The notes under the pieces are model-generated. The model was not told where the DNA came from. It did not search any database and was given only the letters and a program-made list of their open reading frames with translations. A program made the position numbers and the translations under genes. From CALGSZ01 sp042408955 (lineage in GTDB: Bacteria; Chloroflexota; Chloroflexia; Thermomicrobiales; UBA6265), in NCBI GenBank assembly GCA_042408955.1, contig JBHOQQ010000190.1, positions 1 to 32,548 of the forward strand: 32,548 nucleotides of DNA, given 5' to 3'. Positions 7,964 to 16,364 of this stretch are shown one piece after another. Every line of letters begins with the position of its first letter. The first letter of the stretch is position 1.

Positions 7964-9583
7964 TTACTTATCGAGCCACGTCTCGCGCAGCGTGTAATTC
8001 GTGCCGGTCGCGATGTGCGTATAGCCTTTGACGTAGCTCTTCATCGCCTCGTACTGATTGGCGATGAAGAGGCAAACCCACGGCAGCTCATCGAGCAAGA
8101 TCTGTTGAATCTGCCGGTAAATCTCGGCCCGCTTTTCCTGGTCGGTCTCAGCGACGCCCTGATCAACGAGCTGATCGACCTGGGGATTCGAGTATCCGAC
8201 GAAATTGCCACTTTCCCCAGTCTTGAACAGGATCATGATCTCATGGGGATCGACGTAGGCGCTTGTGCCAGTTACGGCAATGTCATAATTGAAGTTCTGA
8301 TGCACGTCGGCGATCATCGTCGCGTTCTCGACCAAGTTTAATTCCGCATCGATCCCAATCTGCTTGAGCTGCTCCTGGACGACAACTGCCGCATTGCTCA
8401 GGAAGGAATACTGGGCCCACGAGGTGATGGTCGTCTTGAAGCCATCGGGATAGCCAGCCTCGGCGAGGAGCGCCTTGGCGCCCTCGATATCCGGTGCGGG
8501 AACATCTGCCTTCAGCGTCGCCCAGAAGTCTGGCGGGAACGGCACGACCGTCGGCGTCCCATGACCGAAGACGGCCGGTCCGAGCACCGCTTCGCGATCG
8601 ATCGCCTTGGCAATTGCCTGGCGCACCTTGAGGTTATTGAACGGTTCCCGCTTCAAGTTGAAGCCGATCATGCGGATATTGGTGTTGCTGTTGCCAGCGA
8701 GAACGATGCTTGGGTCCTTCTCCAGGAGCTCGATGTCGCGCAGCGGTGCATACTCGATCATATCGACCGTGCCGGTCACCACCGCGGTCGTCCGTGCCGT
8801 GTCATCCGAGGCGATGATCAATTCCAGGCCATCCAGATACGGCAGCCCTTCCTCGAAATAGTTTGGATTCTTTTCAAGGATGACATGTGTGTTCGGCACG
8901 TATTCCTTGAAGATGAACGGTCCGCTGCCGACCGCGACCTGCGACAGATCGCCGTGCTGCTCGACGACCTCCTTCGGGATCACGATGGCGCTCTGACCAG
9001 CCAAGTTCGCAAGCACCGAGGCATCGCGACTCGCCAGCTTCAGCACGACGGTCGTGTCATCCGGCGCATCGACGCTTTCCAGTGACGCCAGATCCGACCG
9101 GGCAGGCGACTCCGGCGCAGTCATGCGCTCTAGGGAGTACTTGACATCAGCCGCCACGACTTGCCGGCCGTTATGGAACGTCACGCCCGGCCGCAGCTTG
9201 AAGGTGTAGACGAGTCCATCGTCCGAGATGGTCCACGACTCGGCCAGCTCCGGCGCGATGGAGAGATCGGCTTGAACTTTGACGAGGCGGCTGTAGATAT
9301 GCTCGACGACGTGCCAAATGGCAGTGAGCGTCTGCTTGTGCGGATCGAGGGCAGTCGGATCCGCTTGCATCCCCATCTTCAGCACGCCACCTGGCTTGGG
9401 CGTGCCATCCTGCAGGCGGGCCGCAAAGCGACGGGCAGGGTGCGCGGGTGCCGCGCCCACTCCGAGCGGTCCCAGCGCTGCTACCGCGCCCAGCCCGGCG
9501 CCCCTTCCGAGCACGGAGCGGCGCGTGATCCGACCGGCAAGCACATCTCGAAACAACTCTTCGAAGCGGTCTCTGGTGGTCAT
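7964..9583 (-). CDS. Peptide ABC transporter substrate-binding protein (SBP family 5), Tat-exported
   Basis: A 539-residue extracytoplasmic solute-binding protein of family 5 (DppA/OppA/NikA). The N-terminus has a twin-arginine signal, ITRRSVLGRG with R21-R22, followed by a hydrophobic Ala/Gly stretch. The mature part contains ADPTALDPHKQTL, a WTISDDGLVYTFKLRPGVTFHNG block and DVKYSLERM, all typical of the family. ATG 9583 is chosen because GGAGGAG lies about four bases upstream; the open frame extends 97 codons further without protein-like content. It heads the importer operon. The ligand is probably a peptide, but nickel, sugars or other solutes also occur in the family. Confidence 0.93.
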   Translation of the reverse strand: MTTRDRFEELFRDVLAGRITRRSVLGRGAGLGAVAALGPLGVGAAPAHPARRFAARLQDGTPKPGGVLKMGMQADPTALDPHKQTLTAIWHVVEHIYSRLVKVQADLSIAPELAESWTISDDGLVYTFKLRPGVTFHNGRQVVAADVKYSLERMTAPESPARSDLASLESVDAPDDTTVVLKLASRDASVLANLAGQSAIVIPKEVVEQHGDLSQVAVGSGPFIFKEYVPNTHVILEKNPNYFEEGLPYLDGLELIIASDDTARTTAVVTGTVDMIEYAPLRDIELLEKDPSIVLAGNSNTNIRMIGFNLKREPFNNLKVRQAIAKAIDREAVLGPAVFGHGTPTVVPFPPDFWATLKADVPAPDIEGAKALLAEAGYPDGFKTTITSWAQYSFLSNAAVVVQEQLKQIGIDAELNLVENATMIADVHQNFNYDIAVTGTSAYVDPHEIMILFKTGESGNFVGYSNPQVDQLVDQGVAETDQEKRAEIYRQIQQILLDELPWVCLFIANQYEAMKSYVKGYTHIATGTNYTLRETWLDK

Positions 9584-9718
9584 CGGCTCCTCCTCTGGTA
9601 ACGCCACTCCCTGCTGAGCTCGCGTGCTATCCGTCCGCCAGGCTGATCGCCACGTTGCAGCTCCCTGGCCACATCCGGTGTAGCCGTGACATGGATACGC
9701 AAGCGGTGCTGCCCGCCG

Positions 9719-9747
9719 ACTATAGCACAGCCTCGTGTCGAGGTGAA
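9719..9747 (-). promoter_or_regulatory. Sigma-70-type promoter of the peptide importer operon
   Basis: On the - strand the -35 is TTCACC (9742-9747), the spacer is 17 bases and the -10 is TATAGT (9719-9724). This matches 4 of 6 and 5 of 6 consensus positions. It implies a leader of about 130 bases before ATG 9583. Confidence 0.55.
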
Positions 9748-9874
9748 CCAGTTTCTGGGATGATCCCTGGACTCCGAAACCTTCTCGTGCGGCTGCTACC
9801 ACCAAGCGGGACCGGCGCGCGGGGCTCAAGTCCTCCTCCCTTCCTCCGCTCGGGACAGGGATCAATCCATTCAA

Positions 9875-9892
9875 GCGGGTCTTGAGGCCCGC
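9875..9892. repeat. Hairpin repeat, degenerate copy
   Basis: GCGGG (9875-9879) pairs with CCCGC (9888-9892) around TCTTGAGG. It is followed by GCTGACC and an AAGCCGGCT-like unit (about 9913-9923). The order is the same as in the copy at 25180-25230. Confidence 0.55.
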
Positions 9893-10094
9893 GCTGACCT
9901 CCCAAAGCCGCCGAAAGCCGGCTCGTTCTCAAGACTCAATGTCCGATCTAGCCCTCTTGAGGCAGCCTATCTGGGTGGTGAGCCTTGTCCCGAGCAAAGC
10001 GAGAGAGGGTTTTTCGGCCCGTGCGGCAGCAGGCTCACCGGAGGGCAAAGCACCATCAGCCTGGGTGCAGGAAGCTGAACGCTCCGCCCGCATC

Positions 10095-10147
10095 GCGCGG
10101 GGCTAAAGTCCCCGCGCTCGGTACAACGAAGCCGGCTAAAGCCAGCT
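10095..10147 (+). repeat. Two-hairpin repeat with CTAAAG loops
   Basis: The first stem is GCGCGGGG (10095-10102) with CCCCGCGC (10110-10117) around CTAAAGT. The spacer contains ACAACGA. The second stem is AGCCGGC (10130-10136) with GCCAGCT (10141-10147), six pairs and one mismatch. An inverted copy with different but still paired stem bases lies at 25057-25109. Confidence 0.7.
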
Positions 10148-10562
10148 GATGTTTCCTGAACAATGATCTATGCAGTCCTGGCGGGGTTGGACAGACGACG
10201 ATGCAGCCCGGCGTCCTTTCCCGGTCATTCCGTTCGGGTCAGCGCGGAAGTGCGGAGCGAGGAATCTCTCTTTCCCAATCAGTACCGCGCTTTCGCCGCC
10301 TTCCTTGGCTGGGCCGGCCCCGAGCAACGAGAGAGAGTAAGGCGTGAGCCGCGCGAAAGGCGGTACCATGCATCGGATCCCCACGTACGAGAATCCAGCC
10401 GACTTTGTGTGCTCAGCTCGGATCTTTAGGCCCGCGCTCATGCAGACAAGCCCTCAAACGAGGCTGGAACACCACGGCACTCGAAGCCGCAGTGCCCGCT
10501 TCAGCCAGCTTCCTAATGGTGCACGAGGCCACGACCGGCCGCGTTCCTCACATCCGTTGTGC

Positions 10563-11441
10563 TTAGGGCACCGGGACGATCTTCTCTGCCGGACATCCTG
10601 GCACCAGATGAATGACGCGCATGCCATCTGCGCGGGCAGCAAACGCGGCAACCAGCGCCCGCTCCCCGAGCTGATCCCATACCAGGCCCCACGCGGAGTC
10701 ACCGTGCTGATCAAGAATGTCCTCTGCGTGAAAGCGATCGTCTAGCCCTCGCAACGCCGCGACTGGCATCGCTTGCAGGCGATCCAAGCGCAGGTAGCCG
10801 CCACCCCATAAGGGAAGCTGCGTGCTCCTGATCCTGCCCGACTGCAGCGCACGCAGAACAGAAAGATTACCGTCGTCACCGGCGAGGGCGCTCACCGCGG
10901 ACTCGCTGAGTGCCACGCGGGTGAGCTCGGCGGCCGCTCCGACCGGATAGCGCCCGCGCCACACGGGGAATCCGCTCACACGCATCGTGAGCCACGGCAC
11001 CTGAGGCGCCGGGTCACCCAGTGGATCGAGCGCCAGCCATTCCCAGGCATAACCTTGGGAGCGAAGGCATGACCAGACTTCCTCACCGTCCACCGCAACG
11101 CGGCACAGGGGAAGCAACGAGATGCGATCGGTCGCGCGGGGCCGCCGCGCGTGCAATTGCACTGCCCCAGGCCCGAGCGATTCCGCCTCTACCAGGTGAG
11201 CGCGAAGCAGGCGACAGGACTCGGTCGCCAGCACAATGGCACGCAACGCCGCCATCGCGTCTGGCGCGGCTGCCACCTCGCGTAGGCGCCCGGCAACAGT
11301 ATGTAGCCCGAGCGCTGACAGCGAATCTGCGTCGGTGGTAAAGCCTTGAGCCTCATGCGCGGCGTTGCGCCAGCCAGAGGCGAGCAGTCGCTCCAGCCGT
11401 TCCTCGATCTGCCGGATGTAGGCAGCGATCTCCTGGAGCAC
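10563..11441 (-). CDS. Unrecognised protein, last gene of the SWIM/vWA operon
   Basis: A 292-residue cytoplasmic protein that I do not recognise. It has no signal peptide or membrane segment. The first 110 residues look helical, with an IEERLERLL heptad-like stretch. The remainder is richer in beta-type sequence with many Trp (WLALDPLG, WLTMRVSGFPVWRGRYP, LWGGGYLRL). GTG 11441 is preferred because AGGGAG lies six bases upstream and it begins 19 bases after the SWIM stop. Longer starts (ATG 11486, 11504) would overlap the SWIM gene. The tight spacing indicates a function tied to the SWIM, vWA and DUF5682 proteins. Confidence 0.7.
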   Translation of the reverse strand: MLQEIAAYIRQIEERLERLLASGWRNAAHEAQGFTTDADSLSALGLHTVAGRLREVAAAPDAMAALRAIVLATESCRLLRAHLVEAESLGPGAVQLHARRPRATDRISLLPLCRVAVDGEEVWSCLRSQGYAWEWLALDPLGDPAPQVPWLTMRVSGFPVWRGRYPVGAAAELTRVALSESAVSALAGDDGNLSVLRALQSGRIRSTQLPLWGGGYLRLDRLQAMPVAALRGLDDRFHAEDILDQHGDSAWGLVWDQLGERALVAAFAARADGMRVIHLVPGCPAEKIVPVP

Positions 11442-11460
11442 AGTCTCTCCCTTGTGCCGA

Positions 11461-12831
11461 TCACTGGTCCGGGAATACGGGTCCATGTTGCCACCGGAGA
11501 TCACCGATCAGCGAGAGGCAATCCAGCTCGGGTCCGTCAGCTCCGAGTCCCAAAAGACCGGCCAGCGCCAGGCGCTCTGGGGCTTCGGGGAGAACGCCCG
11601 CTACCTGGCGTGTCCAGCTTGCCGGCCAGCGGATTGCCAGCGCACGCCCTGCAGAATCCGCAGCAACGATTCGTGAGTTGTGATGAAACATTGCCGCCGG
11701 GCGGAACAGCGCCAGGGGCCTCGGCATGGCGAATGGCCGAGCCAGCCACGTGTGCAGGGACTGACAGAGGCTATCAATCGATGTTGCGGCATGCTCCAAA
11801 ACTCGCTCGATATCTTTCGGGCGGAGGGCAGCGCGCTCCGTTTGGACGATCTGAATGCGTCGTGGCGGAAGGCCAGGATACACCGCTGCTTCCGCCACCA
11901 GCAGGCGAAGACGCCGGGCAGGCATCGGCCGCTTTCGTATGCCGCACGGAGTGATCTGTCGCTCAACGTAAAGATCGCCACTGGGTAGATCACAGTAGTA
12001 GCGGGAATCAATCTCGAATTCTCCATCGCTGGAAGCATCACTCGCCACCGCGATCAATTCGAGGGGACCCACGCGCGGGAGCTCGGACACGCGCCACGTT
12101 TTGCCGATAAGCGATTCAACGAGCATTGGATCGAGCGCGGCCCGCTGCTCTCCGTGCGCCCCAAGGAGCTGACGCGCGATCCAGATCTCTCGCAGCAACG
12201 CTGCACATTCCCGCGGAGAGCTCTCGGCTCGGCCGCTGGCGATCAGGTGAGACAGGGCCATGAGCGCATTACCCAAGCGCCGCAGCTTCAAGACGCGCAC
12301 GGTCTCCGCCGCGCTTCGCACGAGACTGATTCCTTCAGCGCCGATCCCCGCCGCGCCACTCGCTGTCAGCTCTTCAAGCAGGCGATCGACCAGGACGAGC
12401 CCGGCTCCGCGCTGGGCCGCGCGCGTCGCTTCCGGATCGCCCTTCGGCGCTCGCGAGCGCGAGGTCCGAGCTCGAGGCGGCTTGGGGACGGTGGCTGGCT
12501 CCTGGACGGCGAACAAACCCGGCTGCTCCAGCAGCACCACGCAGACGGCAACGATGTGCTTGCAGAGCCGGGAACGCCGGCTGGCCGGGCAGGTGCAGCC
12601 GACCTTTGCCGACTTTGCTCTGCGGGTAAACGCAACGGTAACTTCGTAGGCAGTGGTGCCATCTACGATGGCCGTCGCGGTAGTGCCGGTGATGGTCGCG
12701 CCCCGGATCGCCCGGCGGAGCGCGATCTCCCGCCCCGCCTCGTAGATGCTGTCGCCAGCGAGCTCGCGCAACCGCTGGCCGAGAGCGACGAGCGCCGGGT
12801 AGGCAGTGGGATCAAACGACGCTGGCGCCAT
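11461..12831 (-). CDS. SWIM zinc-finger protein
   Basis: A 456-residue protein with an N-terminal SWIM zinc finger, Cys79-x-Cys81-x8-Cys90-x-His92 (CTCPASRRSRLCKH). It follows a beta-rich stretch (about 38-76) that typically leads into this finger. SWIM domains bind DNA or proteins. A Lys/Arg-rich linker (about 115-135) leads into a long C-terminal region without a domain I recognise. ATG 12831 has GGAGAA eight bases upstream and overlaps the vWA stop by 20 bases, so translation is probably coupled. From recollection, SWIM proteins of this kind accompany MoxR, vWA and DUF5682 genes in other genomes. Confidence 0.85.
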   Translation of the reverse strand: MAPASFDPTAYPALVALGQRLRELAGDSIYEAGREIALRRAIRGATITGTTATAIVDGTTAYEVTVAFTRRAKSAKVGCTCPASRRSRLCKHIVAVCVVLLEQPGLFAVQEPATVPKPPRARTSRSRAPKGDPEATRAAQRGAGLVLVDRLLEELTASGAAGIGAEGISLVRSAAETVRVLKLRRLGNALMALSHLIASGRAESSPRECAALLREIWIARQLLGAHGEQRAALDPMLVESLIGKTWRVSELPRVGPLELIAVASDASSDGEFEIDSRYYCDLPSGDLYVERQITPCGIRKRPMPARRLRLLVAEAAVYPGLPPRRIQIVQTERAALRPKDIERVLEHAATSIDSLCQSLHTWLARPFAMPRPLALFRPAAMFHHNSRIVAADSAGRALAIRWPASWTRQVAGVLPEAPERLALAGLLGLGADGPELDCLSLIGDLRWQHGPVFPDQ

Positions 12832-13978
12832 CGGGCGATTCTCCGCGGAAAGCACGCTCGATCGCATCAACCATGCGGTGAGGCGTCGCCGCGAACGTGG
12901 GGATACCCAGGTTCGCGACCTCACGCGCTAGGCGATGATTGTACGAGGCAGTTCCCGCATCATTCAGAGCCAGCGTGCACAGCACCCGCACCCGGCTCTC
13001 ATGCAGCGCCGCGAGGTGCTGCAGCAGCGTCTCCTGATTGCCGCCCTCGTGCAAGTCGGTGATCAGCACGAGAAGGGTGCGCTCTGGCTGCTCAACAAGC
13101 TCGGCGGCTGTCGCCACCGCGCGCGCAATATCCGTGCCGCCACCCAAGTGTGCGCTAAAGAGAATGTCAACCGCGTCGCCAAGATACTGGCTCACATCAA
13201 CCGTGGCCGTGTCGAATAGCAGGAGCCGGGTTTCAAGGGAAGGCAAGGAAGCGAAGACCGCGGCAAAGATCGCTGCATAAACGATTGATTCGGCCATCGA
13301 TCCGCTCTGATCCACGAGCACAATCACGCGCCACTCATGATACCGGCGCTGGCTGGCGAAGAAGTACAGGCGGTCCGGCACGATCTTGCCAAGGTCCGGC
13401 TGGTAGTGGCGCAGGCCAGAGCGCACCGTTCGCTGGACGTCAAGATTGCGGCTGACTCGCAAGGGAGTATGACGGTTGCGCTGGAGCGCCCCGGTAACCG
13501 CTTGCTGGAGGCTCGGCTCAAGCTTTCGCCGGAGATGCTCCACGATCTCTCTGACGACCTCGCGCGCAGTCTGCCGCGTCTCCTCCGGCATCAGATCCTT
13601 GAATCCGAGAATCGTCGTGACAAGATGGATGTCCCGCTCCAAGGTCCCGAGCGTTTCCGGCTCGAAGAGAAGCTGGCGGAGCCCGCGCCGCTCGATCGCC
13701 TCGCGCTCCAGGAAGGCTACGGTCTGGCGCGGGAAATAGCGCCGGATGTCACCAAGCCAGGTGGGGACATAGGGCAGGCTCGCGCTGAGATCTGCTCCGC
13801 GCTCGTCCCCATACAGGAAATCGAGCGCCCGGTCAACGCCGGAGAGCATGGCATTGCGTTGAATCATCGCTTCGGCGCCCCGGAACATGCCGGATGCCGC
13901 TGCCCCGTGAGGTTCCGGTCCGATGACGAGTCGCCAGCGGAGCAACGCGGCATCCAAGCGCGGATCAGGCGATGCCAT
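12812..13978 (-). CDS. vWA domain protein, partner of MoxR ATPase
   Basis: A 388-residue protein with a C-terminal von Willebrand A domain of about 180 residues. The metal site (MIDAS) looks intact: Asp223-x-Ser225-x-Ser227 (DQSGSM), Thr282 in GGGTD, and Asp308 in ITDLHEGG. The N-terminal 200 residues are helical and probably form the platform that contacts other subunits. MoxR ATPases commonly act on such vWA proteins in metal-dependent assembly or activation. ATG 13978 overlaps the DUF5682 stop by 14 bases, and the C-terminus overlaps the SWIM start. The MoxR partner is most likely the gene at 2168. Confidence 0.9.
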   Translation of the reverse strand: MASPDPRLDAALLRWRLVIGPEPHGAAASGMFRGAEAMIQRNAMLSGVDRALDFLYGDERGADLSASLPYVPTWLGDIRRYFPRQTVAFLEREAIERRGLRQLLFEPETLGTLERDIHLVTTILGFKDLMPEETRQTAREVVREIVEHLRRKLEPSLQQAVTGALQRNRHTPLRVSRNLDVQRTVRSGLRHYQPDLGKIVPDRLYFFASQRRYHEWRVIVLVDQSGSMAESIVYAAIFAAVFASLPSLETRLLLFDTATVDVSQYLGDAVDILFSAHLGGGTDIARAVATAAELVEQPERTLLVLITDLHEGGNQETLLQHLAALHESRVRVLCTLALNDAGTASYNHRLAREVANLGIPTFAATPHRMVDAIERAFRGESPDGASVV

Positions 13979-16250
13979 AGTGCTCTCTCCAGGTGGTCAA
14001 CACTGCGGCAACGGCTGCATCGGCCGCGCGCAGGCGCGCATGCACGCGGTCTGGCACATTCGCCGGTAAGGTAGCATCCCTCGTAACGCCGAAGAGACCA
14101 GCGAGTGCTTCTTGGAGGTACGTGCGCTCGGCGGGTGACAGATTGCCGAGGGTGCGCCGCAGCGCTGGCAAAAGCGGGATCAATGATTCGATCTCCAGGC
14201 TCAGCAGGAAGTCGGTGATCGCGCCGATCAGCGCGCGGTGCCGAATGAGCGTGCTCCGGTGCAACCGAAACAGGCCGGCCACCAGGCGTGCCCCGGCATC
14301 TGGCGAAGCGCTCACCAACTGGCGCTTCAGGCGGAGCGTGAGATCTCCCGGAGCCAGGCGGTTCCCGATTTCGAGGAGCACAAGTGCCAGGCCACGTAAT
14401 CCAGGATGCGCGGAGTCCAACTCGCTGACGGTGCATACCGCGTCCCAAAAGAGATCGGCCGCGGCGATGGGGCTGCCTTTCCGAACCAGTTCAGCCAGGG
14501 GAATGAGGCTAGATTCGATTTCCAGAGCGGCATCATCCCCACACTGCGACGCGGCTGGCAGATGAAGCGCCGCGCGGACGAACAGGCGCGAAGCGAGATC
14601 GGCAAGGTCGGACTCAGGAAGCTGGCGCGCGGCACCTAGCGCCAGCAGAGCATCGAGATGAAACGCGGCGCGGGCGATGGCCGGGAAGCTGGCGTTATCC
14701 GCTGCGAGTGTTTCACACCGCTGCAGCGCCCGCGCAAACGCGGCTGGTAGATCGCACAATGCCAGGTGCAAGAGGACCTCGGCGCCTTCGTCGATTGCCC
14801 CGGCGCTCTCGATCCGTTTGAGCAGAAGCCGCTCTGCCACACCCGCGAGGGTGCTCCCCCAGGCATTGCGCTCGATGAGGCAGGTGTCTGTCAGTGGCGA
14901 CCAGCAAAGCTCCCACTTCTCCCGTGCCCGGCGCAACCCGGCCAGGGCGCCGCCGCGGGCCTCGACGCTGCCACCAATGCCGCCCTCAAGCTGGCGAGCG
15001 AAGGGCACGCCGGCAGCCACCAGCCGGTGGAGAAAGACGGATTGCGCGGCTTCGACCGGATCGGGCAGATGGACCAGAATCGTGCGCGATGCATCCTGGA
15101 CGGGCAAGCGCAAGCGAGCCGTGGTTTCGTAAAACTCGGCTTGCAATGGCGTGAGCCCCGCACGCGGCGTCACCTGACCCAGGCGGTCACCGACCAGGGT
15201 CTCCCGCAGCACTCGTTCCACGACCGCTGGCTGCCCCTGGGCCAGGCAAGCGACCGCGGCGTCGCTCACCTCATCCACGCCAGGAGCGCGCTTTCCTCGC
15301 AGCCGCGCAAGCACGATCGCAAGCTCATCAGCATCAATCACCTGGGCAAGCGAGGCCAGCCGTCCCTGGTCGCGCAGCCGCGACGCGACGGTCAGGAGCG
15401 CGCGCCGGGAAGCAGCAAGAAAATCGCCGCCCTCCTCCCATACCGCCTGGAGGTACCACGGCGCCCGGTTGCCTGCTCCATAGCCATGGTCATCGCTGAG
15501 GCGCGGATAGCTATAGGGCACGAGCGCCAGTTCCACCGGCACCGGATTGCCAAGATCTGGACGCGTGGCTCCAGCCGCGATTGCCTCGGCAATCGGGCCG
15601 GCGTGGGCGGCGCCGCAGACAATGAGGATCGTATCCGCGGGAACGCCGCTGGCCACCATCTCGACCGCAACCGCGGCCATGTGCTGCTCGCGCGTGACAT
15701 CGGCTGGCGCGGCCCGATGCGGCGCGGCAACATCGCGCGCCTTCGCACCGAAGTCCGCCAGTGCCGCGATGTACTCGTCAACCGGTGCCTGGGCGCAGAC
15801 TTGCTCGACCGCCGCTTCCCAGAAGGCATCGAACGAGGGAAAGCCAGCAACCTCTGCCAGCCGGCCAGCAAACCGTCCATAGGCATCATCTGCCGGATCG
15901 GGTGCCAAACCGCTGTGCTCGCTCGCCAGGAGGCTCGCCCAGGTGGGCACATCGCAAAAGGCAATCCGTGCCCCGGTCTCGGCGCCGGCTCGAAGAGCGA
16001 CGTATTCTGGGGAATAGGCGCAGAACGGATAGAAGATCGAGCGGCTGTGAGCCACATCTCCCGATCGCTCGCGCTCAAACGCGTAAATCGCTACTGGTGG
16101 CACGGTGAGCGGATCAACCAGGAGTGGGATGAGCGAATTCGCGTCCTCTGGCCCCTCGATGAGAACAACCCTCGGCCGCACGTCTCGAATGAGCCGGTCG
16201 AGGTGCAGAGCTGCAGCCGGTGAGTGGTGACGAACCGGGAAGATCAGCAT
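13965..16250 (-). CDS. DUF5682-like protein, possible TraB/TIKI/EreA-type fold
   Basis: A 761-residue protein, first in the operon. The N-terminus has PVRHHSP (His8, His9), then VVLIEGPED with Glu32. A later block ILIVCGAAHAGPI carries His216. The order His, Glu, then a Gly-x-x-His strand end recalls the EreA/ChaN/TraB/TIKI hydrolase superfamily, some of which are metal-dependent. The assignment to DUF5682 and to this fold is from memory of motifs, not a search. The C-terminal half is largely helical and lacks recognised motifs. ATG 16250 has only a weak ribosome site but starts right at the conserved block. Transcription probably starts near 16298 from the promoter at 16305-16333. Confidence 0.75.
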   Translation of the reverse strand: MLIFPVRHHSPAAALHLDRLIRDVRPRVVLIEGPEDANSLIPLLVDPLTVPPVAIYAFERERSGDVAHSRSIFYPFCAYSPEYVALRAGAETGARIAFCDVPTWASLLASEHSGLAPDPADDAYGRFAGRLAEVAGFPSFDAFWEAAVEQVCAQAPVDEYIAALADFGAKARDVAAPHRAAPADVTREQHMAAVAVEMVASGVPADTILIVCGAAHAGPIAEAIAAGATRPDLGNPVPVELALVPYSYPRLSDDHGYGAGNRAPWYLQAVWEEGGDFLAASRRALLTVASRLRDQGRLASLAQVIDADELAIVLARLRGKRAPGVDEVSDAAVACLAQGQPAVVERVLRETLVGDRLGQVTPRAGLTPLQAEFYETTARLRLPVQDASRTILVHLPDPVEAAQSVFLHRLVAAGVPFARQLEGGIGGSVEARGGALAGLRRAREKWELCWSPLTDTCLIERNAWGSTLAGVAERLLLKRIESAGAIDEGAEVLLHLALCDLPAAFARALQRCETLAADNASFPAIARAAFHLDALLALGAARQLPESDLADLASRLFVRAALHLPAASQCGDDAALEIESSLIPLAELVRKGSPIAAADLFWDAVCTVSELDSAHPGLRGLALVLLEIGNRLAPGDLTLRLKRQLVSASPDAGARLVAGLFRLHRSTLIRHRALIGAITDFLLSLEIESLIPLLPALRRTLGNLSPAERTYLQEALAGLFGVTRDATLPANVPDRVHARLRAADAAVAAVLTTWREHYGIA

Positions 16251-16304
16251 CCGTATTCCAACACCGCGGGGCCAGCAGAGCGACCAGCAACAACGCGCAC
16301 GCGT

Positions 16305-16333
16305 ATTGTCGCCTCGAACATGCGTTCTTGCAA
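16305..16333 (-). promoter_or_regulatory. Promoter of the DUF5682-vWA-SWIM operon with a LexA-like palindrome
   Basis: On the - strand the -35 is TTGCAA (16328-16333), the spacer is 17 bases and the -10 is GACAAT (16305-16310). The spacer contains GAAC-GCAT-GTTC (16316-16327 on +, as GAACATGCGTTC). Read on the + strand, CGAACATGCGTTCT matches 13 of 14 positions of the Gram-positive LexA consensus. The block matches the MoxR promoter at 2083-2111 in 25 of 29 positions; flanking bases do not match. Confidence 0.7.
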
Positions 16334-16364
16334 GACGCGAGAGGAGGTGAGACTCACAACGGGT

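Larger units (their letters stand above)
9584..10562. other. Long non-coding gap with promoter and hairpin repeats
   Basis: Nearly 1 kb without a convincing gene. It holds the binding-protein promoter (9719-9747) and several palindromic units. One module, GTGGTGAGC followed by TTGTCCCGAGC and AGCGAGAGAGG at about 9977-10009, recurs in similar form at about 25281-25314. The open frames here are short and lack family features or good ribosome sites. Confidence 0.7.

Noticed and set aside
14766..16223. Long + strand frame (485 codons) opposite the DUF5682-like gene
   Set aside because: Antisense shadow in GC-rich DNA; the opposite strand has conserved motifs and overlapping operon partners.
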